Source: Paracoccus albicereus (lineage in GTDB: Bacteria; Pseudomonadota; Alphaproteobacteria; Rhodobacterales; Rhodobacteraceae). From it: a stretch of 64,000 nucleotides of DNA. The first letter of the stretch is position 1. Each line of letters begins with the position of its first letter. The position numbers and the translations under genes are program-made. Positions 25,158-34,114 of the stretch are shown piece by piece. The stretch is from assembly GCF_024359525.1 (NCBI RefSeq), contig NZ_JAKZEU010000002.1:248001-312000 (forward strand), in the 5' to 3' direction. The notes beneath the pieces are model-generated. The model did not search any database, was not told the origin of the DNA, and saw only the letters and a list, made by a program, of their open reading frames with translations.

Positions 25158-25424
25158 ATGAGCGATGAGATGAGAACCCGAATCCGAGAGATCATTGCCG
25201 AACAGGCGATGCTGGAACCCGAGCAGGTCACCGATGATGCGACGCCCGAAGCCCTGGGCATCGACAGCCTTGGCATGGTCGAGGCGATCTTCGCGCTGGA
25301 GGAGGAATTCGACATCTCGATTCCCTTCAACGCCAATGAACCCGAGGCATCGGAATTCGACATCTCGACCATGGGTGCGATCATCGCGGCGGTCGAGCGG
25401 CTGGTGGCGGACAAGGCGGCATGA
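25158..25424 (+). CDS. Acyl carrier protein, specialised
   Basis: An 88-residue acidic carrier protein with the phosphopantetheine site GIDSLGM (Ser37). It is not the housekeeping AcpP, whose motif is DSLDxVE: here it reads DSLGMVEAIFALEEEFDISI, closer to specialised ACPs such as AcpXL. Its stop overlaps the KAS start, so the pair works together. Its position after lpxD suggests acyl chains destined for lipid A; that is inference. Confidence 0.85.
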   Translation: MSDEMRTRIREIIAEQAMLEPEQVTDDATPEALGIDSLGMVEAIFALEEEFDISIPFNANEPEASEFDISTMGAIIAAVERLVADKAA

Positions 25425-26650
25425 ACGTACGGAACGGCGGGCAACGCCGTGTCGCGATCACGGGCATGGGCACGATCAACGCGTTGGGGCACGACGTTCC
25501 GGCGACGCTCGAGGCTCTGCGCGAAGGGCGATGCGGGATCAGCCAGCTGGACTTTCGCGACGTCGAGCGGCTGACCATCCAGATCGGTGCGCAGGTCCAT
25601 GACTGGACGCCCGAGAACTACTTCAACCGTCAGCAGATCCTGCTTTACGACAAGTTCACCCAGTTCACGTTGCTGGCTGCCAAGCAGGCGGTCGACCAAT
25701 CGGGGCTGGAGTTTCAGGGCGATCTGGGCCTGCAATCGGGCGTCGTGCTGGGCACGGCCGGCGGCGGGCTGAACACGTGGGACGAAAATTACCGCGTTGT
25801 CTACGAAGAGGGAAAGAACCGGGTCCATCCCTTCGTCGTCCCCAAGTTGATGAACAACGCGGCGGCTAGCCATGTCAGCATGGAATTCGGATTGCGCGGC
25901 CCGGCCTTCACCGTGGCGACGGCCTGCGCAAGTTCCAATCATGCGATGGGGCTGGCCTTCCAGATGGTGCGCTCGGGCGCCACGAAGGCGATGCTGACCG
26001 GCGGCTCCGAGGCGATGCTCTGCTTTGGTGGCGTCAAGGCGTGGGAGGGATTGCGCGTCATGTCGAAGGACGCGTGCCGACCGTTCAGCGCCAACCGCAA
26101 CGGCATGGTCCAGGGTGAGGGCGCAGGCGTCTTCGTCTTCGAGGATTGGGATCACGCGCGCGAGCGCGGGGCCGAGATCCTGGCGGAAGTGGTTGGATTC
26201 GCGATGTCTTCGGATGCTGCGGACATCGTGATGCCATCGGCGCAGGGGGCCGAGCGAGCGATCACCGGGGCGATGAACGATGCCGGGCTGAAGCCCGAGG
26301 AGATCGGATACATCAACGCGCACGGGACCGGGACGGCGGCCAACGACAAGACTGAATGCGCGGCGGTCGCCCATGCCTTCGGGCATCATGCGGACCGGCT
26401 GATGATCTCGTCCACCAAGGCGATGCATGGTCATGTCATCGGGGGTACCGGGGCGATCGAGATGCTGGCCTGCATCATGGCGCTGCGCGACGGAATCATC
26501 GCGCCGACAATCGGTTACGAGGAGCCTGATCCAGAATGTGCGCTGGACGTGGTTCCGAACGAAGCGCGCGAGGCGAAGGTTGACGCGGTCCTGTCCAATG
26601 CCTTCGCCTTTGGCGGCCTGAACGCGGTCCTCGCGCTACGGAAGGCTTAA
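25421..26650 (+). CDS. Beta-ketoacyl-ACP synthase (FabF/KAS II-like)
   Basis: A 409-residue condensing enzyme. The catalytic triad is Cys169 (TACASSNHAMG), His301 (NAHGTGTAANDKTE) and His338 (STKAMHGHVIGG; KAS II normally has S-M-T-G-H here). It elongates acyl chains on its ACP partner, whose gene overlaps by 4 bp. Family length is normal. The missing fabZ and fabG in the neighbourhood mean that it must borrow these steps from general fatty acid synthesis. Confidence 0.9.
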   Translation: MNVRNGGQRRVAITGMGTINALGHDVPATLEALREGRCGISQLDFRDVERLTIQIGAQVHDWTPENYFNRQQILLYDKFTQFTLLAAKQAVDQSGLEFQGDLGLQSGVVLGTAGGGLNTWDENYRVVYEEGKNRVHPFVVPKLMNNAAASHVSMEFGLRGPAFTVATACASSNHAMGLAFQMVRSGATKAMLTGGSEAMLCFGGVKAWEGLRVMSKDACRPFSANRNGMVQGEGAGVFVFEDWDHARERGAEILAEVVGFAMSSDAADIVMPSAQGAERAITGAMNDAGLKPEEIGYINAHGTGTAANDKTECAAVAHAFGHHADRLMISSTKAMHGHVIGGTGAIEMLACIMALRDGIIAPTIGYEEPDPECALDVVPNEAREAKVDAVLSNAFAFGGLNAVLALRKA

Positions 26651-26751
26651 TTTTCGGTTAACAAATCTCGTTGCACCAAGCGAACGGTGGCTGCGCAACA
26701 GCGCAACACCGGGGGCCGTGCTTTGCCCTGCAATTGCTGGGTTTGACGAGT

Positions 26752-26804
26752 CACAGCCCGTACACCGCGCGTCCACAGCCTGTACACAACCTGTACACAG
26801 GCTG
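26752..26804. repeat. Cluster of 11-bp-phased GTACAC repeats with an inverted repeat
   Basis: Three copies of CCYGTACAC start at 26757, 26779 and 26790, spaced 22 and 11 bp, so all fall on one face of the helix. The last two are identical over ten bases (CCTGTACACA). The latter part is also flanked by an inverted repeat, CAGCCTGT (26776-26783) and ACAGGCTG (26797-26804). It lies in the 273-bp gap between the convergent KAS and cupin genes, where no promoter is expected. An 8-bp tandem duplication GCGCAACA is at 26693-26708. Confidence 0.6.
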
Positions 26805-26923
26805 CGAACGTGCGGTTAGGGGCGTGTTAAGCAATGTTGCCCGCGGGGTGTCGCGACCGCGCGTTCGGCGAATGCGCGGCACGGAGCGGGCATGTGATTC
26901 ATGAACGGTCCACCCGCACTCTG

Positions 26924-27400
26924 TCAGGCTGCCGCCATCTCGGCAAGAGCGGGTGCGAAGCGCAGGCTGAAGCGGGCGGCAAGGGCGTCGATCTCGTGCG
27001 GGGTCTGCGGGGCTTCCACCTCGACCGCGGGGAAGAAGCCTTCGAAACCGCCGGGCGTCATCACGATCATCAGCCGACCCGCCGTCGCGCCGATGTTCTG
27101 GAACCGGTGGATCGAGCCGCGAGGCACCACGATCACGCCTCCGGCTTCAAGCTCGACGCGGCTCTCGTTGCACCAGAAGGCAAACCGGCCGTCGAGAACG
27201 CGGAAGCACTCATCTTCCCGCTCGTGGATATGCGGCGGCGGGCCTTCGCCCGGCGGGACCTCGGCCTCGAACACACCGAGGCGACCGCCGGTCTGCTCGG
27301 CGGTGATGCGAATGAGATGCGGGCCGAAGCCCATCGCCTGTTTGCCCGCGCCCGGCGCGGAATAGGCGGCATGAACGAAGCTTGTCACCTGTCTCTCCAT
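26924..27400 (-). CDS. Cupin-domain protein
   Basis: A 158-residue single-cupin protein. Motif 1 is GEGPPPHIHEREDECFRVLDG, with His, His, Glu as likely metal ligands, and motif 2 is PRGSIHRFQNIG. The start ATG 27398-27400 (MERQVTSF) fits homologues better than an ATG far upstream, which would run into the LysR gene. Substrate unknown. It is divergent from a LysR gene and probably its target. Confidence 0.82.
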   Translation of the reverse strand: MERQVTSFVHAAYSAPGAGKQAMGFGPHLIRITAEQTGGRLGVFEAEVPPGEGPPPHIHEREDECFRVLDGRFAFWCNESRVELEAGGVIVVPRGSIHRFQNIGATAGRLMIVMTPGGFEGFFPAVEVEAPQTPHEIDALAARFSLRFAPALAEMAAA

Positions 27401-27494
27401 CAGGATTGTGCGTTGCGGTGAAGGGCGTATACTTCCGTGGCAGATGGCCGATAAAGCGGGCTGACCGCGCAACATTGTCCGGATGAGCTGACGA

Positions 27495-28427
27495 ATGAAG
27501 ACGGTCGATCCGCTGCATGGCGTCGCGGCCTTTCTGGCGGTCGCCGAACACGAAAGCTTCACCATGGCGGCCGATGCGATCGGCCTGACGCGATCCACCG
27601 TCAGCGCCCAGGTGTGCGAACTGGAACATCGGCTGGGGCTGCGGCTGTTTCATCGCTCTACCCGTCTGGTCCGGTTGACCGCCGCCGGACAGGCCTATCG
27701 CGATCGTCTCGGCGATATCGCCGAACGGGTAAACCTGGCCGAATGCGCGGCCCGTGCCGAGCATCACGCGCCAGAAGGACGGCTGCGCCTGACCGCGCCA
27801 CCTGACCTGTGCCATCGTTTTCTGGTGCGATGGATCGCGGAATTCCTGCTGAAGCATCCCGGCATGCGGGTCGAGCTTGACCTGTCCAACGCGCGCGAGA
27901 ACCTGATCGAGCGGCGGCTGGATCTGGCGATCCGGGGGACGCTGGACGTGGAACCGAACCTGATCACCCGAAAGCTGGGCGCCTCGCCGCTGCGCATCTG
28001 CGCCTCGCCCGACTATCTCGCGCGGCGCGGGACGCCGGCGGCGCCGACCGACCTTGCGGCGCATGACATCCTGCATTTTGCCAGCCTGCGCCGCGGCCGT
28101 GTCTGGATCCTGCGCCGCGGCGCCGAACGGGCCGAAATGCCGGTCGTCCCCAGGCTTGAACTGAACGACGGATGGGCGCTGCGTGTGGCAGCCCTGTCCG
28201 GCGCGGGGATCTGCCAGCTGCCCGCGTTCATCGTCGGCGACGTGCTGCGCACGGGGGCACTGGTTCCGATCCTGACCGAATGGGACAGCGGAGATGTGCC
28301 CTTGCACGCCGTCTATCCTGACAACCGCCTGATAGCCGAGCGCGTCCGGACGTTCGTCGGCTTCATCGCCCGCAAGTCGAAGGGCGAGCCCGACCTGGTC
28401 GCCGGCCCCCAGCCGGTCCCGTCCTGA
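27495..28427 (+). CDS. LysR-family transcriptional regulator
   Basis: A 310-residue LysR regulator. The N-terminal HTH is FTMAADAIGLTRSTVSAQVCELEHRLGLRLFHRSTR, followed by a substrate-binding domain (LRLTAPPDLCHRFLVRWIAEFLLKHPG), closest in style to the CrgA/PecT-like subgroup. It is divergent from the cupin gene with a 94-bp gap, the usual arrangement for control of the neighbour. The effector is unknown. Confidence 0.9.
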   Translation: MKTVDPLHGVAAFLAVAEHESFTMAADAIGLTRSTVSAQVCELEHRLGLRLFHRSTRLVRLTAAGQAYRDRLGDIAERVNLAECAARAEHHAPEGRLRLTAPPDLCHRFLVRWIAEFLLKHPGMRVELDLSNARENLIERRLDLAIRGTLDVEPNLITRKLGASPLRICASPDYLARRGTPAAPTDLAAHDILHFASLRRGRVWILRRGAERAEMPVVPRLELNDGWALRVAALSGAGICQLPAFIVGDVLRTGALVPILTEWDSGDVPLHAVYPDNRLIAERVRTFVGFIARKSKGEPDLVAGPQPVPS

Positions 28428-28508
28428 GCGTGGCGACCACGCCCCTTCCCGCAATGACGTTCAGTCTACCCCTTCCCCGCGCCGCCCCGTCGCCGCTATC
28501 GTGACGCG

Positions 28509-30125
28509 ATGGACCAGCCTACATCCTTTCCCAGCTTCGATCACATCATCATCGGTGCGGGCAGCGCCGGCTGCGTCATGGCCAACCGGCTGTCGGCCGA
28601 CCCTTCGGTCTCGGTCCTGCTGCTGGAGGCCGGGGGCAGCGACAACCGGTTCTGGGTGCATGTGCCGGTGGGCTATCTGTATGCGATGGGGGACCCTACG
28701 CTTGACTGGTGCTACCGGACCGAGCCAGAGGCGCGGCTGAACGGACGCAGGCTCAACTATCCACGCGGGCGGGTGCTGGGGGGATGCTCGTCCATCAACG
28801 GCATGATCTACATGCGCGGGCAGGCGGCCGATTACGACAACTGGCGGCAGGCTGGCAATGTCGGCTGGGGTTGGGACGACGTGCTGCCTTATTTCCGGCG
28901 CTCGGAACGGCACCATGATCCGGCGGATGACTGGCACGGCGATCAGGGCGAGATGCGGGTCGAACGCCAGCGCCTGAAATGGCCGATCCTTCAGGCTGTG
29001 GTCGAGGCGGCGCATGAGATGGGTCTTCCCGATTGCGTCGATTTCAACCGCGGCAACAACGAGGGTGTGGGCTACTTTCCCGTCACGCAGCGGCGCGGAA
29101 TGCGCTGGAACGCGCGGAAGGCGTTTCTCGACCCGGCGAAGCGACGGCCGAACCTGCGCATCGAGACCGGCGCAGAGGTCGAGCGGTTGATCTTCGACGG
29201 ACGGCGCTGCGTGGGCGTGGAGTTCCGGCGGCGCGGCGAGCGGTTCCGCGTCGAGGCGCGGGGCGAGGTGGTGCTATCTGCGGGGGCGATCAACTCGCCT
29301 GCCGTCCTTGAACGCTCGGGCGTCGGGCAGGGCGGGCGGCTGGCGCGGCTGGGGATCGGGGTGGTTCATGATCTGCCGGGCGTCGGCGAGAACCTGCAGG
29401 ACCATCTGCAACTGCGCACCGTCTTCCGGATCAAGGGCGCGCGGACGCTGAACGACCGGGCAGGCAGCCTGTTGGGTCGCGCCGGGATCGCGCTGGAATA
29501 CGCGCTGCGCCGGTCGGGACCGATGGCGATGGCACCCTCGCAGCTGGGGATCTTCGCGAAGTCGAACCCGCGGTTCCGCACGGCCAATATCGAGTATCAC
29601 GTGCAGCCGCTGTCGCTGGATGCGTTCGGCGAGCCGCTGCACCGCTGGCCGGGGCTGACGATCTCGGTCTGCAATCTGCGGCCGGAAAGCCGGGGGACGT
29701 GTCACATCCACTCGACCGACCCCGAGGACGCGCCGGCGATCGCGCCGCGTTATCTGAGCGCGCAGGCGGATCGGGTGGTGGCGGTCGAAAGTATCCGGCA
29801 CGCCCGCCAGCTGATGGCGACCCGGCGCATGGCCGCCTTTGCACCGGAAGAGGTCCTGCCGGGTGTCGAGGCGCAAGAGCCTGCGGCGCTGGAAGAGGCG
29901 GCGGGCCGGATCGGGACGACGATCTTTCACCCCGTCGGGACCACGGCGATGGGAACCGGGCCGCAGGCGGTGGTCGATCCGCGGCTGCGCGTGCATGGGA
30001 TAGGCGGGCTGCGCGTCGTCGATTGCGGCGTGATGCCGACCATCGTGTCGGGCAACACCCATGCGCCGGCGACCATGATCGCCGAGAAGGCGGCGGCGAT
30101 GATGGTCGAGGATGCGCGCGGCTAG
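28509..30125 (+). CDS. GMC-family FAD oxidoreductase (choline/alcohol dehydrogenase-like)
   Basis: A 538-residue flavoenzyme. FAD binding is shown by HIIIGAGSAGCVMANRLS, the GMC signature 1 by LNYPRGRVLGGCSSINGMIYMRG, and signature 2 by LSAGAINSPAVLERSG. The C-terminal active site has HPVGTTAMG and VSGNTHAPATMIAEKA, with the catalytic His/Asn pair. It oxidises an alcohol; no betaine aldehyde dehydrogenase is adjacent, so BetA function is not supported. It overlaps the end of sitD by 4 bp in convergent orientation. Confidence 0.9.
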   Translation: MDQPTSFPSFDHIIIGAGSAGCVMANRLSADPSVSVLLLEAGGSDNRFWVHVPVGYLYAMGDPTLDWCYRTEPEARLNGRRLNYPRGRVLGGCSSINGMIYMRGQAADYDNWRQAGNVGWGWDDVLPYFRRSERHHDPADDWHGDQGEMRVERQRLKWPILQAVVEAAHEMGLPDCVDFNRGNNEGVGYFPVTQRRGMRWNARKAFLDPAKRRPNLRIETGAEVERLIFDGRRCVGVEFRRRGERFRVEARGEVVLSAGAINSPAVLERSGVGQGGRLARLGIGVVHDLPGVGENLQDHLQLRTVFRIKGARTLNDRAGSLLGRAGIALEYALRRSGPMAMAPSQLGIFAKSNPRFRTANIEYHVQPLSLDAFGEPLHRWPGLTISVCNLRPESRGTCHIHSTDPEDAPAIAPRYLSAQADRVVAVESIRHARQLMATRRMAAFAPEEVLPGVEAQEPAALEEAAGRIGTTIFHPVGTTAMGTGPQAVVDPRLRVHGIGGLRVVDCGVMPTIVSGNTHAPATMIAEKAAAMMVEDARG

Positions 30126-30946
30126 GCGCGGGCGAGCTGGATCTGCCGGAACGCGAAGGTCGCGACGAAGATGGCGGTTAGGACCAGCACGATGGTCGGC
30201 GCGGTGGCGCTGTCGATCCAGAAGCTGAGCCAGACGCCGAGGATCGCACCCGACAGCGAGACCATGACCGCGACCGCAAGCATCCGGCCCAGCCGGCGTG
30301 GCGCGATCAGGTAGGCAATGGCCCCCGGCGCGATCAGCAGCGCGACCGACAGGATGATGCCCACGGATGACAGCATCGCCACGACCATGACCGACAGCAT
30401 CGCCAGCAGGCCGTAATGCAGCGCCCGCGTGGGCAGGCCAACGACGCGGGCCTGCACCGGGTCGAAACTGAAAAGCCCGTAGTCGCGCCATGTGACGAGC
30501 AGGGCGGCAGTGACCGCCAGCCCGATGCCGCCCGCGCGCCACAATTCGGGTGCGCCGGTGCCGAGGATGTTGCCGAACAGGACGTGATCCAGATGCAGGT
30601 CGGTCGAGATCTGCGTCAGCATCACGATCCCCAGCCCGAACATGCCCGACATGACTACGCCCAGCACCGTGTCCTGCTTCACCCGGCTGTTGTCCTGCAC
30701 GAAACCCGCGGTCAGCGAGCAGAACATGCCCGCGGCGAAGGCGCCAAGGATCAGTGGCAGGCCCGCGACATAGGCCAGCACGATGCCCGGCAGGACCGCG
30801 TGGCTGACCGCGTCGCCCATCAGGCTCCACCCCCGCAGGACGAGAAAGCAGGACAGCAGCGCCGAGGGAACCGCGATCAGCGCCGCGATCGCGAAAGCGT
30901 TCTGCATGAAGCCGTAGGCGAAGGGCTCGGTCAGGATCTGGATCAT
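30122..30946 (-). CDS. sitD: Metal ABC transporter permease SitD-like
   Basis: A 274-residue ABC-3 family permease with about eight helices (FMQNAFAIAALIAVPSALLSCFLVLRGWSLMGDAVSHAVLPGI). The GDAVSHA motif is typical of Mn/Zn/Fe permeases. The ATG 30944-30946 overlaps the stop of sitC. The fourth gene of the sit operon. Confidence 0.9.
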   Translation of the reverse strand: MIQILTEPFAYGFMQNAFAIAALIAVPSALLSCFLVLRGWSLMGDAVSHAVLPGIVLAYVAGLPLILGAFAAGMFCSLTAGFVQDNSRVKQDTVLGVVMSGMFGLGIVMLTQISTDLHLDHVLFGNILGTGAPELWRAGGIGLAVTAALLVTWRDYGLFSFDPVQARVVGLPTRALHYGLLAMLSVMVVAMLSSVGIILSVALLIAPGAIAYLIAPRRLGRMLAVAVMVSLSGAILGVWLSFWIDSATAPTIVLVLTAIFVATFAFRQIQLARA

Positions 30947-31821
30947 GGGGCGGTGTCGGGTGCCGGCGTCGCGGCGGCTGCGATCCGCGCCCGCCTGCGG
31001 GCGGCACGGATGCCGTGGGTCGGGGCGAAGACGAAGGCCAGCCCGAAGATCAGCGTCTGCAGGACGACGATGACGCCGCCGGTTGCGCCGTCGAGGAAGA
31101 ACGACAGCCATGCGCCGACGGCCGAAGTCAGCGCGCCTATGGCGACGGCGAGCGCGATCAGCCGCGGGAAGCGGTCGGTCAGCAGATAGGCGGTGGCGCC
31201 GGGCGTGACGACAAGGGCGATCACCAGAAACGCGCCGACGGTCTGCATCGCGGCGACGGTCGAGGCAGCGAGCAGGGTGAAGAACAGAACCTTCAGCCGC
31301 TCGGGGTTCAGGCCGATCGTGCGGGCATGAACCTCGTCGAAGAAGACCGCCATCAGGTCGCGCCATTTCAGCAGCAGGATGAACAGAGAAACCCCGCCGA
31401 TCAGCGCCAGTTGCAGCACGTCGCCGGGGCTGATGGCGAGGATGTTGCCCATCACGATGGTCTGGACGCTGATCGCCATCGGGTTCAGCGACACCATGAA
31501 CAGGCCCAGCCCGAAGAAGCCGGTGAAGATCAGCCCGATCACCGCGTCCTGCTTCAACCCCGTGCGGGCGTTCAGGAACAGCATCGTCATCGCCGCGAGG
31601 CCACCCGACAGGAAGGCACCGAGGGCGAAGGGCAGGCCCAGCATCGCGGCACCCGCGACGCCGGGCACGATGGAGTGGGATAGCGCATCGCCGATGAGAG
31701 ACCAGCCCTTGAGCATCAGGTAGGCGGACAGAAACCCGCAAACCCCGCCGGTCAGGGCGGATACCCAGATCGCATCGGCCATGTAGCCGTAGCGGAAGGG
31801 CAGAAGCAGGGTCTCGATCAA
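30943..31821 (-). CDS. sitC: Metal ABC transporter permease SitC-like
   Basis: A 292-residue ABC-3 permease with about eight helices and the motif LMLKGWSLIGDALSHSIVPGVAG. It is paralogous to sitD. It has a short Ala/Pro-rich cytoplasmic tail. It overlaps both the ATPase gene upstream and sitD downstream by ATGA. Confidence 0.9.
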   Translation of the reverse strand: MIETLLLPFRYGYMADAIWVSALTGGVCGFLSAYLMLKGWSLIGDALSHSIVPGVAGAAMLGLPFALGAFLSGGLAAMTMLFLNARTGLKQDAVIGLIFTGFFGLGLFMVSLNPMAISVQTIVMGNILAISPGDVLQLALIGGVSLFILLLKWRDLMAVFFDEVHARTIGLNPERLKVLFFTLLAASTVAAMQTVGAFLVIALVVTPGATAYLLTDRFPRLIALAVAIGALTSAVGAWLSFFLDGATGGVIVVLQTLIFGLAFVFAPTHGIRAARRRARIAAAATPAPDTAP

Positions 31822-32690
31822 GTCCGGCCCTCACGGTCGGCCGTGCGGTGGCGCTCGTCGTAGAAGATGAGCGGGCGTTCATCGTCGGAAAAGACGTCGA
31901 CCGCGCGCGGATCGTCGTCATCATGCAGATGTACCCCGCCGAGGACGAAGTGACGCAGCACGCCCCCGAACGCCTGTTTGAGATTGGCGGGGGTGAAGAC
32001 CTCGGCCGTGGGACCGTGGGCCAGGACCGTGCCCTTGACCAGGATCACCCGGTCGCAGAATTCCGGCACCGAGCCCAGATCGTGGGTGGAGACCAGCATC
32101 ACGCGGCCCTCGTCCCGCAATTCGCGCAGCAGGGCGATGATCGCTTCCTCGGTCTGGACGTCCACGCCAGTGAACGGCTCGTCCAGCAGGATCACGCGAC
32201 CCTCCTGCGCCAGTGCGCGGGCGAGGAAGACGCGCTTGCGCTGCCCGCCCGACAATTCACCGATCTGGCGTTTGGTAAAATCGGTCATGTTGACGCGGGC
32301 AAGCGCGTCGGCGACCGCCTGACGATCCGCGGGTTTCGGGCGCCGCATCAGGCCCATGCGGCCGTAGCGACCCATCATCACGACATCCTCGACCAGCACG
32401 GGAAAGGACCAGTCCACTTCCTCCGCTTGCGGGACATAGGCGACGATGTTCTTCGCTAGCGCCTCCTTCACCGACAGGCCCAGCACGGTGACGCGTCCGG
32501 TCGATTGCGGGATCAGCCCCATCAGCGCCTTGAAGAGCGTCGACTTGCCGGCGCCGTTCACGCCCACCAGCGCGGTGATTGTGCCGGTTGGAATGGCAAA
32601 GCTGGCATCGGTCAACGCGGTGACGCCGTTGCGATAGGTGACCGTCAGATGCTGCGCCTCGATCCCCGTGGTTTCGCTTTGCGCGCTCAC
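31818..32690 (-). CDS. sitB: Metal ABC transporter ATPase SitB-like
   Basis: A 290-residue ATPase with Walker A GVNGAGKST, signature LSGGQRKRVFLARAL, Walker B VILLDEPFTGVD and switch His in LVSTHDLG. The GTG start 32688-32690 overlaps the sitA stop (GTGA). The C-terminus has an acidic/His-rich tail (VHLHDDDD, then FSDDERP) of about 40 residues that could hold metal; SitB tails of this type are common but variable. Confidence 0.9.
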   Translation of the reverse strand: MSAQSETTGIEAQHLTVTYRNGVTALTDASFAIPTGTITALVGVNGAGKSTLFKALMGLIPQSTGRVTVLGLSVKEALAKNIVAYVPQAEEVDWSFPVLVEDVVMMGRYGRMGLMRRPKPADRQAVADALARVNMTDFTKRQIGELSGGQRKRVFLARALAQEGRVILLDEPFTGVDVQTEEAIIALLRELRDEGRVMLVSTHDLGSVPEFCDRVILVKGTVLAHGPTAEVFTPANLKQAFGGVLRHFVLGGVHLHDDDDPRAVDVFSDDERPLIFYDERHRTADREGRT

Positions 32691-33565
32691 TGTGACAGGC
32701 CCTTCACGATGGTTTCGGAGGTGACACGCAGCAGGTCCAGATAGGTCGGCACCGGTCCATCCGTTTCGGACAGACTGTCCACGTAGAGGACACCGCCGTA
32801 ACGCGCCCCGGTTTCGTCCGCGACGCGACGCGCCGGTTTGTCCGAGACGGTCGATTCCGAGAAGATGACCGGAATGCTTTCGGCCCGCATCTCGTCCACC
32901 ACAGCCTGAACCTGTTGCGGCGTGCCCTGAGCATCGGCGTTGATCGGCCACAGAAACAGTTCCCGCAGGTCGAAGTCGCGGGCGAGATAGGAAAACGCGC
33001 CTTCTGATGTCACAAGCCAGCGCCGATCTTCGGGCAACGCGCGCGCGGCTTCGCGTAGTGGCGCGATCGCCTCGGCGATGCGGGCCTTGTAGGCTTCGGC
33101 ATTGGCCGCGTAGGTTGCTTCGTTGTCCGGATCGACCTGCGACAGGGCCGTCGCGATGTTGTCGACATAGATTTCGGCCGAATCCAGCGCCATCCAGGCA
33201 TGGGGATTTGGTCTGCCGTCGTAATCGCCGCCATCGATCGCGATCGGGTCGATCCCTTCGGTCAGTGTGAAGGCCGGCACGTCCTCCATCCCGTCCAGGA
33301 ATTGTTCGAACCATCGTTCAAGGTTCAGGCCGTTCCACAGGATCAGGTCGGCGTCACGAGTCCGCAGGATGTCGCGGGGCGTCGGCTCGTAGCCGTGGAT
33401 CTCGGCGCCGGGTCTGGTGATGCTTTCGACCGTGGCGAGATCGCCTGCCACGTTGGCGGCCATGTCGGCGAGGATGGTGAAGGTGGTGACGACCTTTGGC
33501 TTGTTCTGCGCAAGGGCAGGTTGCGCCAGCAGGGAAAGGGTCAGGGCGGTGACGAGGATACGCAT
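32687..33565 (-). CDS. sitA: Manganese/iron-binding periplasmic protein SitA-like
   Basis: A 292-residue cluster A-I metal-binding protein with signal peptide (MRILVTALTLSLLAQPALAQ). Ligand motifs are AEIHGYEPTPRD, NPHAWMALD and a Glu/Asp pair in VIFSESTVSDKPA and GVLYVDSLS. The NGLNLERWFEQFL segment and lack of a His-rich loop point to SitA/MntC (Mn2+ or Fe2+), not ZnuA. The start at 33563-33565 gives the proper signal peptide. It lies 27 bp from a palindrome that fits the Mur box. Confidence 0.9.
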   Translation of the reverse strand: MRILVTALTLSLLAQPALAQNKPKVVTTFTILADMAANVAGDLATVESITRPGAEIHGYEPTPRDILRTRDADLILWNGLNLERWFEQFLDGMEDVPAFTLTEGIDPIAIDGGDYDGRPNPHAWMALDSAEIYVDNIATALSQVDPDNEATYAANAEAYKARIAEAIAPLREAARALPEDRRWLVTSEGAFSYLARDFDLRELFLWPINADAQGTPQQVQAVVDEMRAESIPVIFSESTVSDKPARRVADETGARYGGVLYVDSLSETDGPVPTYLDLLRVTSETIVKGLSQ

Positions 33566-33591
33566 GGATACTCCGATCTTGGCGCACGTTC

Positions 33592-33606
33592 TGCGAATCG
33601 TTCGCA
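33592..33606. promoter_or_regulatory. Mur/Fur-type palindrome between sitA and mur
   Basis: TGCGAATCGTTCGCA has perfect 6-bp arms (TGCGAA / TTCGCA) around a 3-base centre. It sits 27 bp before sitA and 58 bp before the Fur-family gene. Alphaproteobacterial Mur binds related TGCAAA-type palindromes before sitA and represses it when manganese is sufficient. Confidence 0.75.
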
Positions 33607-33664
33607 ACTGTCAAGAGATGAGAACCACTTGCAACTGGCGCCTTCGTTCGGCAGGGTGGCGGCC

Positions 33665-34114
33665 ATGATCAAGGCCGATGCAAAGATCGAAACCCGCGCG
33701 AGGCTGATGGAAAAGGCGCTTCGTCGCGCGCATGTGCGGGTGACGCGTCAGCGCGCGGCGCTGCTGCGCGTGATCGCGGCCAGCGAGGATCACCCTGACG
33801 CGACCGAGCTTCATGCGCGGGCGGACGCTGCCGGGGCGGGCGTCTCGCTGGCGACGGTCTATCGGACGCTGACGACGCTGATGGCGCAGGGCGTCATCGA
33901 GAAGCTGGAATTCGAGGGTGAGCCCGCGCGCTGGGAGGCTGCGGATCAGAACCACCACGACCACATGATCGACATCGAGACGGGCGCGGTGATCGAGTTC
34001 ACCAATGACCGGATCGAGGCATTGCAGGCCGAAATCGCACGCGAGATGGGTTTCGAGATCGTGCGCCATCGGCTGGATCTGTATGTGCGCCGCCTGCCGG
34101 AGACCGGGCGGTGA
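33665..34114 (+). CDS. mur: Fur-family regulator, Mur type (manganese uptake regulator)
   Basis: A 149-residue Fur-family protein. The DNA-binding part has HPDATELHARADAAGAGVSLATVYRTLTTL; the metal-binding part has ADQNHHDHMIDIETG, the Fur/Mur HHDH motif. The CxxC structural zinc motif of Fur or Zur (usually CLDCG) is replaced by IDIETG, as in Mur proteins. Divergent orientation from sitABCD and the shared palindrome support manganese-responsive control of the operon. It overlaps the next gene by GTGA. Confidence 0.88.
   Translation: MIKADAKIETRARLMEKALRRAHVRVTRQRAALLRVIAASEDHPDATELHARADAAGAGVSLATVYRTLTTLMAQGVIEKLEFEGEPARWEAADQNHHDHMIDIETGAVIEFTNDRIEALQAEIAREMGFEIVRHRLDLYVRRLPETGR

Noticed and set aside
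26671-26904. Small frame across the GTACAC repeats
   Set aside because: No ribosome site, no recognisable product, and composition typical of non-coding DNA; the repeat itself explains the residue pattern.
28509-30125. Choline dehydrogenase BetA
   Set aside because: The GMC family is certain but the substrate is not. No betB, betI or choline transporter lies next to it, and the BCCT gene is 24 kb away.
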